From a virus: 54,186 nucleotides of DNA. The translations under genes and the position numbers were made by a program. Of this stretch, positions 40,283-49,890 are shown piece by piece. The notes beneath the pieces are model-generated. The model had not been told where the DNA came from, searched no databases, and saw nothing but the letters and a program-made list of their open reading frames with translations. How positions within the stretch are numbered: position 1 is the stretch's first letter; every line of letters starts with the position of its first letter. The stretch is taken from positions 1 through 54,186 of the IMG/VR virus record IMGVR_UViG_3300022744_000034; one strand, written 5' to 3'.

Positions 40283-41127
40283 AGCCGATTCCGCGTGCGA
40301 GACTGCTGCGCGCGATCGCCGACCATCTCGTGACGCGCTTCCCGCCCGGCAGCGCGTACCAGAAGAAGCGCCGCGTCGAGATTCCAATCCCGCCCATGCT
40401 GACGCAGCTGGCGTTCGAGGGCGAGTCGCTGGCCGACTTCATGATCCCGACACTCAACATCCGTCATGACGTTGCGATCGATGCGTTCTCGAAGATTCTG
40501 TTTCAGGACATGCAGCCCGAAGTTCTGGATGGGGAGCGCGTCAGGGGAGCCATCTCGGACCAGGTGCTACGCCTTGTGCGCGGCAGCCCTGAACGATACA
40601 TCGTCTGGCTTGGTCAGCAGCCGGGATGGGAGATGGTGCAGGGGCCGAACTCCCTGTACGCACACAACGAGGTCGATGTCGTCGGAATCATGGATGGCGT
40701 CGTCAAGTGCCGGTATTCGGAGTGGCTGACGAGCCCTAAGCGGGACGTGCGTTGGCCCGACATCAACGACTGGAGTACGTATGGAACGCATGACAAGGCG
40801 CTGATCTACATCTCGGAGCGGCTGGAAACCGAGTACGACCGCGCCCTGCTTGGCGCGTGTGCGATGGTTCACATCACCAAGTTCATCAACCTCTTCGCTC
40901 CTGCTGTCCGGCGCGTTCCACAAGACCTGAAGGAGCAGGCGATCGAGATCGTGACCGGGCGGCACGACATCATGGGCAAACTCTTCAAACTGCTGGTCCC
41001 CGCCGTCGTTGACAAGCGCACTTTTTACCGAATGTTCGGTTGCCCGTCACGATGGAAGTTGCGTTACCCCGAGTACCTGCGCGAGCGACTGTATCTCAAG
41101 CTCAAGAACGCGGGACTCATTGACTGA
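40279..41127 (+). CDS. Replication-block protein, unknown
   Basis: 282 residues, helical and basic. Opening KPIPRARLLRAIADHLVTRF, YIVWLGQQPGWEMVQGPNSL in the middle, EQAIEIVTGRHDIMGKLFKL and a tail RYPEYLRERLYLKLKNAGL. No family recognised. Coupled with mazG and next to the dNMP kinase. Confidence 0.55.
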   Translation: MKPIPRARLLRAIADHLVTRFPPGSAYQKKRRVEIPIPPMLTQLAFEGESLADFMIPTLNIRHDVAIDAFSKILFQDMQPEVLDGERVRGAISDQVLRLVRGSPERYIVWLGQQPGWEMVQGPNSLYAHNEVDVVGIMDGVVKCRYSEWLTSPKRDVRWPDINDWSTYGTHDKALIYISERLETEYDRALLGACAMVHITKFINLFAPAVRRVPQDLKEQAIEIVTGRHDIMGKLFKLLVPAVVDKRTFYRMFGCPSRWKLRYPEYLRERLYLKLKNAGLID

Positions 41128-41149
41128 CAATACAAATAGAAGAACTCAA

Positions 41150-41719
41150 ATGCCTAAACTGATTTGCATCACCGGCAAGGCCGGCAGCGGTAAGGACACG
41201 ATGGCTGACCGCCTATGGGAGAACCACGGCTTCGTGAAGATCGCTCTTGCGGATCCACTCCGCCTTGCGGCCAGTGCCGCGTTCGGCGTCGGCGCCAATT
41301 TCTTCTTCGATCGCGAGAAGAAGGAGGAAGTCATGGAGTATTGGGGGATGTCGCCCCGAACCATGCTCCAGAAGTTGGGCACTGAAGCGGTCAAGGGCAC
41401 GTTCGGCGAGGATGTATGGCTCAAGCGGTGGTACCTGTCCTTCGCCGCCCTCAAGGACACGGATCATATCGTGGTCCCCGATGTGCGCTTTGAGTTGGAG
41501 GCAGACTTCTTCCGCCGTATCGGCGGCACCGTCGTGCATTTGTCTCGACCTGGGGCAGGGCTGGCGGGTGCAGCGGGTTCGCATTCCAGTGAGCAGGGTG
41601 TGGCTGTGTGCGTGGGAGACATTGAGGTTACCAACGTCGGCACACTGCAGCATCTTTTCGAAACGACCGATACCGTTGTTGACATGGTCGAGGATCGCGA
41701 GAACCGCATCAAGGACTGA
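41150..41719 (+). CDS. Deoxynucleoside monophosphate kinase
   Basis: 189 residues from ATG 41150. P-loop ITGKAGSGKDTMAD at the start, a LADPLRLAASAAFG segment, the WGMSPRTMLQKLGTEAVKG motif seen in T4 gp1-type dNMP kinases, and VVPDVRFELEADFFRRIGG. It lifts dTMP, dGMP and dCMP-type products to diphosphates, following ThyX in the pathway. AGAAGAACTCAA precedes ATG. Confidence 0.8.
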   Translation: MPKLICITGKAGSGKDTMADRLWENHGFVKIALADPLRLAASAAFGVGANFFFDREKKEEVMEYWGMSPRTMLQKLGTEAVKGTFGEDVWLKRWYLSFAALKDTDHIVVPDVRFELEADFFRRIGGTVVHLSRPGAGLAGAAGSHSSEQGVAVCVGDIEVTNVGTLQHLFETTDTVVDMVEDRENRIKD

Positions 41720-41723
41720 GCGC

Positions 41724-41951
41724 ATGGCAGATGAGATCGACCGCGCCAACCACCTTGCTGAGTTGGCGACACAGGACTCGGTCGCGCACTACCGGCGCCT
41801 CGCGGCGCCGGAACAGGACCCGGACAACCTCGACCCTTATTGCGCAGACTGTGGCGACGAGATCGAGGATGCACGATTACTTATGTGCAAGATGCGCTGC
41901 TTCAGTTGTCAGAGCGCGAAAGAAATTCGGGAAAAGCAACACGCACGATAG
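41724..41951 (+). CDS. DksA/TraR-type zinc finger protein
   Basis: 75 residues from ATG 41724. A helical front (ADEIDRANHLAELATQDSVA), then YCADCGDEIEDAR and CFSCQ, the C4 zinc finger of TraR/DksA, with a short helix. Phage relatives bind RNA polymerase in its secondary channel to shift promoter use. Length typical of TraR. Lies just before the polymerase gene. Confidence 0.8.
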   Translation: MADEIDRANHLAELATQDSVAHYRRLAAPEQDPDNLDPYCADCGDEIEDARLLMCKMRCFSCQSAKEIREKQHAR

Positions 41952-41962
41952 CGAGGTTAGGG

Positions 41963-44900
41963 ATGAAACGTTTGATCGTGGACATGTCGTCGGTCATCAA
42001 GCGGTGTTTGTTCGCAGGCGTCGACGCAGAAAACGGGAAGAAGGTCGAGTTCAACGGGAAGGAGGTTCAGGTCAACAGCGGGGTCTATGGTTACGACAAT
42101 GCGATCAACAGCATCGTCGCCTGCCTTGAGACGCTGAACATGGTGCCGGCCGACATGATTCTCGTAGTCGAGTCGGGCCAGTCGAAGTCTCGTCGGCAGC
42201 AGATCTACAAGGGCTACAAGGAGGCACGCGAAGAGCGTCCGCCTGAACTGAATGCGGCCTACGCGGAAGCGCTCGACCTCGTGGTCACGGCGATGCGCAA
42301 CCTCGGCGCCACGGTCGTCACCCAGCCGCACATCGAGGCGGACGACGTGATCGCCTACCTTGCCCGGAACCTGAAGGGGGCGAAGGTCATCTTCTCAGAG
42401 GATGGCGACCTAGCCACGCTGCTTGGCCCGGACGTGTCGCTGTACCGGCAAGGGCAACTCGTTACCGAGAACCCTTACGGCCCGTTCGAGCCGAAGTTCA
42501 TTCCGCTCATGAAGTCGCTGGTTGGCGATGGCAACGAGTACAAGGGCGCGGCCGGGTTCGGGCCGAAGGCGTGGCTTGACCTCCTGGTCAACTACGGCAA
42601 CTACCTCGGCGCACTCGAAACGCTGATCCGGGATCGGCGGCTCGAAGAACTGGAGGACGACGCCAAGGACTTCAAGCCGTTCCGCAAGGTGATCGATGGC
42701 GCGGCCCACGTCTACGAGTCGTATCAGTGTGCACTGCTGCATTCGGAGTGGGTGAATCAGCCCGGAAAGCCGTGGCAGGTTCAAGGTCCGATTCGCGGCG
42801 CTGAAGTGCAGGACTACCGGCTTCGCAGTTTCGGCGCCACAACATCGGTGGTCACGCCGAACTTCACGACGCTGGCCGCGATCACGGCACCGGAAGACGA
42901 CACGAATGTCAAGCGTCGATTCGTCGCGTTTGACTCCGAAATCATTGGCGACGAGCGGCCTGTGTTCCTGACCTGCGCGCAGATGATCGACACGGGCGAG
43001 CAGTTCTCGTTCTGGGCGCACAAGCCGGGCGACATGGCGGCTCTCGCGAAGATGCTGTCGCGCAAGGACCTGACGTGGGTTAGTTTCAACGGTATCAACT
43101 TCGATGCGCCGATCAACGCGCTGGCCGTGTTCGAGGCTTCGGACACGGAAGGGCAGACGCAAGAGCGCGTGTGCGACATCAAGGCGATGGCGCAGGCGAT
43201 CATCGTCGAGAACGTCAAGCCGTGGGAGTTGGGCGAGCGATTCACCTTTCGGGAACTCAGTTTCGATCACATCGACCTCGCTGAGCCGGCGCCAGGTGTT
43301 CGCATCAGCCTGAAAGCCTACGCAGCACGGCTGGCCTACAAGACGATGGTCGACATGCCGTTTGCGCACGACCAGGATCTGACTGAAGACCAACTGCCCG
43401 ACCTTGAACGGTACTGCTTCAACGACCTTGGCGTGACGATCGAACTCTTCAACGCGCTGCGGCCCGAACTCGAACTGCGGGCAAAGATGGGTGCCGAGTA
43501 CGGGGTCGAGTTGCGGAGCAAGTCTGATGCGCAGGTTGCTGAAGCGGTGCTGCGCAGCGTGCTCGGCATCCGTGGTCGCGTTGAGCGCGAGATTCCGCGT
43601 CGCGTTCGCTACACACCGCCGTCGTTCATTCAGACGGATAGCGAGGTGATCCTCGATCTGATGGAAAAGTTGAGCGCGCATGAGTTCGTGGTCAACTACG
43701 CCAATGGATCACCCGAGGCGCCGTCGTTCCTGGATGAACCGATCGAGTTGGGTCACGGCACCTACAAGGTCGGGATCGGTGGCCTGCACAGCACGCATGA
43801 CAAGTCCGTGTTCAAGGAGGCGACGCAGTTCCGATCAATCAGCGACTTCGACGTAGCGTCTTATTACCCAAACATCATGATGAATGCGGGTATCCTGCCG
43901 ACGTTTGGCGGGGACGCCGACCTTGGCAAGAAGTTCATCGACACCTACCGCGACATTTACGAACGGCGTGTCGCTGCGAAGCGAAGCGGGGACAAGTCTG
44001 CGGCCAACACATTGAAGATTGTCCTGAACGGAACGTTCGGCAAGTTGGGCTCACCGTACAGTGCCTTTTACGACCCCGCGCTGATGCTCGGCGTTACGAT
44101 CACGGGCCAGTTGAACTTGATGTGCCTGATCCATGAACTGGAGAAGTTGCCGGGCGTGCTTGTCCTGTCGGCCAACACGGACGGCGTCATGGTTTCGTAT
44201 GGCAACGGTCAGCGTGACAACGTGCTGAAGGCGATCGCGGACAACGCCACGCGCACCGGCTTTGAGTACGAAGAGACGCCCTACGCAAAGGTCGCGGCGA
44301 AGGATTTGAACAACTACATCGCCATCACAGCCGAGAAGGACGCGGCAATCATCAAGCCTGGCGACGTTATCGAGTTGAGCAAGTCGAAGGGCGGTAAGGC
44401 GAAGCGCAAGGGGCTGTATGCGTCCAGCCGCAAGGAAGAGAACCCGCTCTTCCTGATGAAGAACCCGACGATGGAAGTGTGCAGCCGTATGGCGATCGAC
44501 TATCTCATCGACGGCACGCATCCTCGCGAGGCGATCACGAAGTACACGGAAATGCGCGACTTCGTGGCTGTGCGCAGTGTGAAGGGTGGGGGAATTCAGC
44601 CCGATGCAGCCGTTCCGGTCGATGACTGGGTCCTGGTCGTTGACAACGGCAGCGCCAAGAACCTGTGGATGAGGCAGAAGCACATCGACGAAGGGTTCAC
44701 ACCTGACGACAAGTGCGTGGCGATGCGCAAGTCCAAGCCGCATCCTGTCGAAGAGTACATCGGCGGCGAACCGTTTGGCCGACTGGCGCGATGGTACATG
44801 ACGACGGACAAGTTGCCGCCGATCGTCTACGCCAGCAACCGAAACAAGGTTCCGAAGACGGAAGGCGCGAAGATTTGTATGACGCTGCCTGACGAACTGC

Positions 44901-44998
44901 CGACCGACCTTGATCGTGAGTGGTACATCAACGAGACGCTGGAGATTCTGGCAACGCTCGGCGTTCAAGTCACGGAAGAAGTCGCCACAACCGAATAG
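41963..44998 (+). CDS. FEN 5' nuclease fused to family B DNA polymerase
   Basis: 1011 residues from ATG 41963 (TTAGGG upstream). Residues 1-260 form a FEN/5'-3' exonuclease: RLIVDMSSVIKRC, QSKSRRQQIYKGYKEAREER, HIEADDVIAYLA, IFSEDGDLATLL, and H3TH SLVGDGNEYKGAAGFGPKAW. Residues about 320-490 are a DEDD 3'-5' exonuclease (FDSE, SFNGINFDAP, YCFNDLG). The polymerase part has motif A DFDVASYYPNIM near 628, motif B NGTFGKLGS near 688 and motif C NTDGV near 738 (DTD reduced to NTDG). FEN domains are usually joined to family A enzymes; this joining is uncommon. Confidence 0.85.
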   Translation: MKRLIVDMSSVIKRCLFAGVDAENGKKVEFNGKEVQVNSGVYGYDNAINSIVACLETLNMVPADMILVVESGQSKSRRQQIYKGYKEAREERPPELNAAYAEALDLVVTAMRNLGATVVTQPHIEADDVIAYLARNLKGAKVIFSEDGDLATLLGPDVSLYRQGQLVTENPYGPFEPKFIPLMKSLVGDGNEYKGAAGFGPKAWLDLLVNYGNYLGALETLIRDRRLEELEDDAKDFKPFRKVIDGAAHVYESYQCALLHSEWVNQPGKPWQVQGPIRGAEVQDYRLRSFGATTSVVTPNFTTLAAITAPEDDTNVKRRFVAFDSEIIGDERPVFLTCAQMIDTGEQFSFWAHKPGDMAALAKMLSRKDLTWVSFNGINFDAPINALAVFEASDTEGQTQERVCDIKAMAQAIIVENVKPWELGERFTFRELSFDHIDLAEPAPGVRISLKAYAARLAYKTMVDMPFAHDQDLTEDQLPDLERYCFNDLGVTIELFNALRPELELRAKMGAEYGVELRSKSDAQVAEAVLRSVLGIRGRVEREIPRRVRYTPPSFIQTDSEVILDLMEKLSAHEFVVNYANGSPEAPSFLDEPIELGHGTYKVGIGGLHSTHDKSVFKEATQFRSISDFDVASYYPNIMMNAGILPTFGGDADLGKKFIDTYRDIYERRVAAKRSGDKSAANTLKIVLNGTFGKLGSPYSAFYDPALMLGVTITGQLNLMCLIHELEKLPGVLVLSANTDGVMVSYGNGQRDNVLKAIADNATRTGFEYEETPYAKVAAKDLNNYIAITAEKDAAIIKPGDVIELSKSKGGKAKRKGLYASSRKEENPLFLMKNPTMEVCSRMAIDYLIDGTHPREAITKYTEMRDFVAVRSVKGGGIQPDAAVPVDDWVLVVDNGSAKNLWMRQKHIDEGFTPDDKCVAMRKSKPHPVEEYIGGEPFGRLARWYMTTDKLPPIVYASNRNKVPKTEGAKICMTLPDELPTDLDREWYINETLEILATLGVQVTEEVATTE

Positions 44999-45016
44999 TG
45001 TGGTAAGTTAACACCT

Positions 45017-45036
45017 AGGCGCCCTTACGGGCGCCT
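45017..45036 (+). terminator. Hairpin after the polymerase gene
   Basis: AGGCGCCC-TTAC-GGGCGCCT between the polymerase and the 45057 gene, followed by CACCATTGAGAAG. Terminator-like stem, weak T tail. Confidence 0.5.
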
Positions 45037-45056
45037 CACCATTGAGAAGAACAAGA

Positions 45057-45269
45057 ATGCAAACCAGAAAATGGTCCATGATCGAGGCGCTGAGCAATGT
45101 CGGTGTCGGGTTTGTTGTCTCGTTGGTCAGCCAACTCGCGATCTTCCACCTGTACGGGATCGAGTTGGCGCTGCTGGACAATATCGCAATCACGCTATGG
45201 TTCACGTTGATTTCTATAGTCCGCAGCTATGCCCTGCGTCGTGCCTTCAACAAGTTTAGGGTGGCGTGA
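45057..45269 (+). CDS. Small two-TM protein (DUF7220-like)
   Basis: 70 residues from ATG 45057 (TTGAGAAGAACAAG). A first hydrophobic segment (VGVGFVVSLVSQLAIFHLYG) and a second (NIAITLWFTLISIVRSYALR) with basic tail. The pattern EALSNVGVGFVVSL fits small phage membrane proteins. Function unknown; overlaps the next gene. Confidence 0.6.
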   Translation: MQTRKWSMIEALSNVGVGFVVSLVSQLAIFHLYGIELALLDNIAITLWFTLISIVRSYALRRAFNKFRVA

Positions 45270-45733
45270 TGGCAAGGAAGTTCTCTCCTGAGTGGTGGGC
45301 CGAGCAGCGGCCGGAAGTGGTTGGCAAGGCGACCGAGAAGTTGATCGAGGACGTGTTCGATGAGCTAAACAAGTCGATGTTCTTTGCCTGGCATCGTCTA
45401 CCAGATTCGAAGGCAGCACGTGGCGTTCTCGCGGCACAGCCGGCCGATCACGTTTTCTTCCACATGGGTGTCGGCGGCTTCATCGAGATTAAGGCTCTGA
45501 AGCATGCGTTCCGACTACCTCGTGATCGTGTTTCGCAACTGGCTGTACTGCACAAGTTCGATCATGCCGGTTCGCGCAACTTCGTCATTGTCCACCACTA
45601 CATGACGGGCGTGTGGCGCGTGCTGCCGACGACCAGCCTTGAGGTCGGAGTCCCGAGTTGGGACCTTCGCCCGTTCCCGGAATATCGATCCGCCAACGAG
45701 GCGGTCGCGGCGGTGCTTTCGAGCCTTAACTAG
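45269..45733 (+). CDS. PD-(D/E)XK nuclease, possible Holliday junction resolvase type
   Basis: 154 residues from ATG 45269 (GTG 45266 is an alternative). After a helical start (GKATEKLIEDVFDELNKS) come RLPDSKAARGVLAAQPADHV and GGFIEIKALKHAFRL: Asp then E-I-K form the usual active site of RecU-like or VRR-type nucleases, then LAVLHKFDHAGSRNFVIVHH. It would resolve recombination joints before packaging. Placed before ligase and SbcCD. Confidence 0.65.
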   Translation: MARKFSPEWWAEQRPEVVGKATEKLIEDVFDELNKSMFFAWHRLPDSKAARGVLAAQPADHVFFHMGVGGFIEIKALKHAFRLPRDRVSQLAVLHKFDHAGSRNFVIVHHYMTGVWRVLPTTSLEVGVPSWDLRPFPEYRSANEAVAAVLSSLN

Positions 45734-45742
45734 GATGACGAC

Positions 45743-46615
45743 ATGAGCAATTTCAAACCGCTGCTCGCAGCAACCGCAGACCTGGACAAGGTCCAGTTCC
45801 CGTGCCTGATTTCGAGAAAACTCGACGGCATCCGTGTGGTCGGGATGAATGGCAAGGCGATGACTCGCACGATGAAGGAGTTGCCAAATAGATTCGTGCA
45901 GTGGGTCTTTGCCACGGGCGCGTTCGATGGGCTCGACGGGGAGATCATCGTGGGTCCGGCCAATGCGCCTGACGTATATCGCGTCACCAACAGCGCGGTA
46001 ATGAGCCGTGACGGCGAGCCGGACTTCCGCTTCCACGTTTTCGACTCCTGGCCACAGCCTTTCCTCGGGTTCGAGGCCCGCCTTGAGACCCTCGTCGAAA
46101 GCACGCACCCGCGCATCGTCCCGGTCAAGCAGATCAAGGTGCACGACATGGCGGGCCTGCTCGATATGGAAGAACAGTGGTTGAGTGAAGGCTACGAAGG
46201 TGTGATGGGTCGGTCACTCGACGGGATTTACAAGCACGGCCGATCCACGATGAAGGAGGGCATCCTTTGGAAGCTGAAGCGCTTTGCCGACCACGAGTAT
46301 GAGGTCGTCGGCTTTGAAGAGTTGCTGCACAACAATAACGAGGCCACGATCAATGAGCTTGGCCGTACTGAAAGAAGTTCGCATATGGAAAACAAGTTCG
46401 GCGGAGGCGTTCTCGGCGCACTTGTAGTCCTACACCCGGAAGCGGGGGAGTTTAGATGCGGTACTGGGTTCAGCGCCTTGGACCGAGCCGAGATTTGGGC
46501 CAATCGCGACAGCTATCTTGGCCGCATGGCCAAGATCAAGCACTTCGAGATCGGTGTTAAGGACAAGCCTCGGTTCCCTGTCTGGTTAGGTTTTCGTGCT
46601 TTGGAGGACATGTAA
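45743..46615 (+). CDS. ATP-dependent DNA ligase
   Basis: 290 residues. Motif I SRKLDGIRVV (adenylated Lys26), DGLDGEIIVG (motif III type), GYEGVMGR (IV) and WKLKRF (V), then an OB-type tail. Compact, like T7-type phage ligases without extra domains. Seals nicks left by the nuclease-polymerase and repair. ATG four bases after an AACTAG region; the stop overlaps the next ATG. Confidence 0.9.
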   Translation: MSNFKPLLAATADLDKVQFPCLISRKLDGIRVVGMNGKAMTRTMKELPNRFVQWVFATGAFDGLDGEIIVGPANAPDVYRVTNSAVMSRDGEPDFRFHVFDSWPQPFLGFEARLETLVESTHPRIVPVKQIKVHDMAGLLDMEEQWLSEGYEGVMGRSLDGIYKHGRSTMKEGILWKLKRFADHEYEVVGFEELLHNNNEATINELGRTERSSHMENKFGGGVLGALVVLHPEAGEFRCGTGFSALDRAEIWANRDSYLGRMAKIKHFEIGVKDKPRFPVWLGFRALEDM

Positions 46616-46758
46616 TGGGTCCTGTCACTATCATTGCTATGCTGGAAATTTTGTTAATTGTGGCATTAGTTGTTGCCTGTCTTGTTTTCGCCGGCATGGG
46701 CGCCCACATCTGGTTTCTCTTTTTCAAGGACTTCTCTGAGTGGAGAAAGGGCAAGTGA
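46615..46758 (+). CDS. 47-residue membrane protein
   Basis: TAATG overlap with the ligase gene. MGPVTIIAMLEILLIVALVV and on to a long hydrophobic helix, then a short charged tail (FSEWRKGK). Its end overlaps the GTG of the SbcD-like gene. Unknown. Confidence 0.5.
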   Translation: MGPVTIIAMLEILLIVALVVACLVFAGMGAHIWFLFFKDFSEWRKGK

Positions 46759-47780
46759 AAGTCAAACTGACTACTGACTGGCACCTTGCCAGCAAGCGAG
46801 TGGCGGGCGCGACGCCTGCTTCCAATCAAGCCCTGCAACAGTATCTGGTCGATAGCCTAGATTCTGCGCTGGACCCGGCCTACCCCCACCTGATTTGCGG
46901 CGACCTGCTCAACGACTTCACGGTGGACGCCGGCAACCTGATCGCAGCCTACGGGGTTCTGGCAAAGTTCCTCTCCACGGGCCAGGAAATGGCTGTGCTT
47001 CGGGGCAACCACGACCACCATCCGCGCGGCTTGCAGGTCAGTTCCTTCGACCTGCTGATGTCGATCCTGGAGGCGCAGTTCCCGCGCAATCTGACTGTCG
47101 TGCGCGAGGTACGGCACTGGGCACACTTCATCCTTGTGCCGCATCTGCCCAATAACGAGATTCTGAAGATCGAAGTCGAGAAGTTGGCCGATGTGCGCGA
47201 CAAGGTCGTCGTCTTCCATGCCAACTACGACAACTTCCATGCCGCCGACACGGCTCATTCCCTCAACGTTACACCCGAAATGGCTGCGATGCTGATCGGC
47301 AACGGCAACGTGCTGGTGTTCGGCCATGAGCACGATCATCGCACGCTGTTCGGCGGCAACCTGCTCGTGCTCGGCAACGGCGCCCCGGCCTCAGTCTCGG
47401 ACTGCCTCGGGTCCGGCTGCAAGTTCTCGGCCCTGTTCGATGGTCTGAACTACGAACTGGAGAAGATGGTTGTCATCGACGACGTGTTCGCTCGCGTCGA
47501 TTGGCGCAACGTGGCCGACGCCCCGGACAAGAAGTTCATCCGGGTCGAGGGCGAGGCCACGGCAGCGGAGGCGGCCGAGGTCGTGAGCGCGGCCTCGGCC
47601 CTGCGCCAGCGATCCAATGCGTTCGCCATTTCCAACGCGGTCAAGGTCGACGGCGTGGCCGAGTTCGAGGCGCTGACCGAGATGTCGCTCGATCAAATCA
47701 CTGCGTTCTCGGTGCTTGACGCCTTATTGGCTGAACTCGAACCGCGAGAGCAGGACGTTGTCAAGGAGTTGCTGAAATGA
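46755..47780 (+). CDS. SbcD/gp47-like nuclease subunit
   Basis: About 341 residues; GTG 46755 with GAGAAAGGGCAA before it is preferred to GTG 46740. Calcineurin-type phosphoesterase motifs in order: TDWHL, CGDLLND, RGNHDHH, FHANYD, FGHEHDH. Forms a complex with the SbcC-like ATPase coded by the next gene, coupled by a four-base overlap. Processes DNA ends and hairpins, as T4 gp47. Confidence 0.88.
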   Translation: MKVKLTTDWHLASKRVAGATPASNQALQQYLVDSLDSALDPAYPHLICGDLLNDFTVDAGNLIAAYGVLAKFLSTGQEMAVLRGNHDHHPRGLQVSSFDLLMSILEAQFPRNLTVVREVRHWAHFILVPHLPNNEILKIEVEKLADVRDKVVVFHANYDNFHAADTAHSLNVTPEMAAMLIGNGNVLVFGHEHDHRTLFGGNLLVLGNGAPASVSDCLGSGCKFSALFDGLNYELEKMVVIDDVFARVDWRNVADAPDKKFIRVEGEATAAEAAEVVSAASALRQRSNAFAISNAVKVDGVAEFEALTEMSLDQITAFSVLDALLAELEPREQDVVKELLK

Positions 47781-49873
47781 TCAAGTCGCTGACGCTGACC
47801 TGCTTCGGCAAGCACGAGCAGGCTATCTTTAATTTTTCAGAAGGTACAACGGTCTGGAGGGGTGCCAACGAGAGCGGCAAGTCGACGGCGCTATCCGGGC
47901 TGGCCTACGCGCTGTTCGGTAGCCGTACGTTACCCTCCACCCTTGAGGATATGGTGACGTGGGGCCGCAATGTGCGCGAACTCAAGGTCGTCGTCGAGTA
48001 CGGGGACTTCACGATCACGAGGTCGAAGGCCGGCGCTGAAGTCACGAGCATGGGGCAGGTTCTCGTGACAGGTCAGGTCGAGGTCACGAAGTTCTGCGAG
48101 AACCTGCTCGGGTGCGATGCCAGCACCGCGACAAACATGATGTTCGCCGGGCAGACAGGGCTGCGCGGCGTGCTGGAGTCGGGGCCAAAAGCCACGGCAA
48201 CTTTGCTTGAGCAGGTGTCTGGATTTGACCTGTTCGACCGGGTGCTCGATGCTGCACAGAGCCAGATGTCGCTGGGCTCGGCGGCGATCCAGGAAGACCG
48301 ACTGCGCAACCTCCTGTCTCAGTTGGAAGCGCTGCCCCGAGTCGAGGCGCCGGACGAGGTTTCGTACCAAGCTGCGGTCGGATCGATGAACAGCCGCTCG
48401 ACCGAGATCGCAGACGAACTCAAGGCGCTTCAGCCGAACCTCGACGAGGTCGATGCGGCGATCGCGGCTGAGGTTCATGTCCGCACCCAGCGCGATCAGG
48501 CGGTCTCTGAAATCAACCGCGTTCAGAAGCAGATCAAGGACAACGACGCGGAAACCGCCCGCATCCCGCGCGACGGCAAAGTCAGTGACACGTCTGCACT
48601 TGAGAACCAGATCGCTTCTGCTGCCGAGCACGCGACAACGTTGGCGGCCTATCAGAAGTTTCAGGCTGTGCCAGAGGTTGAGCGGTGGGCTCGTGCGGAG
48701 TTTGATACACACCTGGCAGACATTGACGCTGCGCTCAAAGCAGAGCAAGGCCGTAAGGTGGATCTGAGTCAAGCCACCAAAGTGGCTGAGGCCAAGCTGA
48801 TTTCTAGCAGCACGTGCGGGTTCTGTGGGCAGGACGTGAGCGCGTTTCCCGAAGTGGCCCGGAAGAACGCCGAACTGCAGGCTGAGATTCAGGCAAGTGC
48901 AAACGCACTGACGGAAGCGGATCGGACGATCAAGCACCTTGAGTCCTGCCGCCACGATCTTCTGTCTATTCAAGTGCGGGCACCCCGTGTTCTGGCTGCA
49001 GTCAAGGGCATTGAAGCCTATCTTGACCGTGACGACAACCTTGTCCCGCCGAAATTCTCGTGGCGCGGCGAGGTACCGTCTGCGGAGCAGGTTGACGTTG
49101 CCGCACTGCAGAAGGAACTGGCTACGCTGAAGGAGGCGAACCGTGCCACAATAGCGAACACTGCCAAGTTGGAGTTGTTGATCGAGCAGGGCGCGAAGTT
49201 GCAGGCTCGGCTGCGAGAAGTGACCGAGCGCCGTGACAAGATCCGCGTCATGGGCGACGACGATTTTCAGTACCTGATGAATAAGTCGACGGTGCTGCGG
49301 GCAACGATCGAGTCGCTGGGCAAGGAGCGGGAGAAGGTCGCGGCCGAGGCGCTGGCGCTGGAGCAGGCGTACACCAAGGCACTGGATCAGTGGCGGCAGA
49401 GCGAGAAGGCGAGGGTCGACATCCAGGCCCGTATCGAAGAGACGAAAGCCGAGATCGAGACGTTACAGTTCAACAACCTGCTGGTGCGCAAGATCCGCGC
49501 CGCGCGCCCTGTCGTCGGCAACAAACTGTGGTCGATGGTGCTGGCCAGCGTGTCCGCGATCTTCTCCCAGATGCGGGGCGAGGACTCGATCGTGCAGAAG
49601 GGCGAGGCCGGGTTCCTGATCAATGGCAAGGCGGCAACATCGTACAGCGGCTCGACCCTTGATCTACTGGGCTTGGCGCTGCGCTGTGCTCTGATCAAGA
49701 CGTTCGTGCCGAACTGCAGTTTCCTCGTGCTCGATGAGCCGAGCAGCGCGTGCGATCAGGCCAGGACGAACGCCATGCTTGGCTACATTGCCGCGAGCGG
49801 ATTCAAGCAAGTGCTGCTGGTGACGCACAACGAGGCGAGCGAGAGTTTCGCAGACAACCTGATTGAGTTGTAA
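47777..49873 (+). CDS. SbcC/gp46-like SMC-type ATPase
   Basis: 698 residues. Walker A GANESGKST (29-37), a Q-loop FAGQTG, coiled coil arms, zinc hook CGFCG near residue 346, ABC-type signature YSGSTLDLLGLAL, and Walker B FLVLDEPSSACD near 650. Matches Rad50/SbcC/T4 gp46; it works with the upstream SbcD-like nuclease. Standard layout, a little shorter than E. coli SbcC. Confidence 0.92.
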   Translation: MIKSLTLTCFGKHEQAIFNFSEGTTVWRGANESGKSTALSGLAYALFGSRTLPSTLEDMVTWGRNVRELKVVVEYGDFTITRSKAGAEVTSMGQVLVTGQVEVTKFCENLLGCDASTATNMMFAGQTGLRGVLESGPKATATLLEQVSGFDLFDRVLDAAQSQMSLGSAAIQEDRLRNLLSQLEALPRVEAPDEVSYQAAVGSMNSRSTEIADELKALQPNLDEVDAAIAAEVHVRTQRDQAVSEINRVQKQIKDNDAETARIPRDGKVSDTSALENQIASAAEHATTLAAYQKFQAVPEVERWARAEFDTHLADIDAALKAEQGRKVDLSQATKVAEAKLISSSTCGFCGQDVSAFPEVARKNAELQAEIQASANALTEADRTIKHLESCRHDLLSIQVRAPRVLAAVKGIEAYLDRDDNLVPPKFSWRGEVPSAEQVDVAALQKELATLKEANRATIANTAKLELLIEQGAKLQARLREVTERRDKIRVMGDDDFQYLMNKSTVLRATIESLGKEREKVAAEALALEQAYTKALDQWRQSEKARVDIQARIEETKAEIETLQFNNLLVRKIRAARPVVGNKLWSMVLASVSAIFSQMRGEDSIVQKGEAGFLINGKAATSYSGSTLDLLGLALRCALIKTFVPNCSFLVLDEPSSACDQARTNAMLGYIAASGFKQVLLVTHNEASESFADNLIEL

Positions 49874-49890
49874 CAACACGGAGAAGAAGA

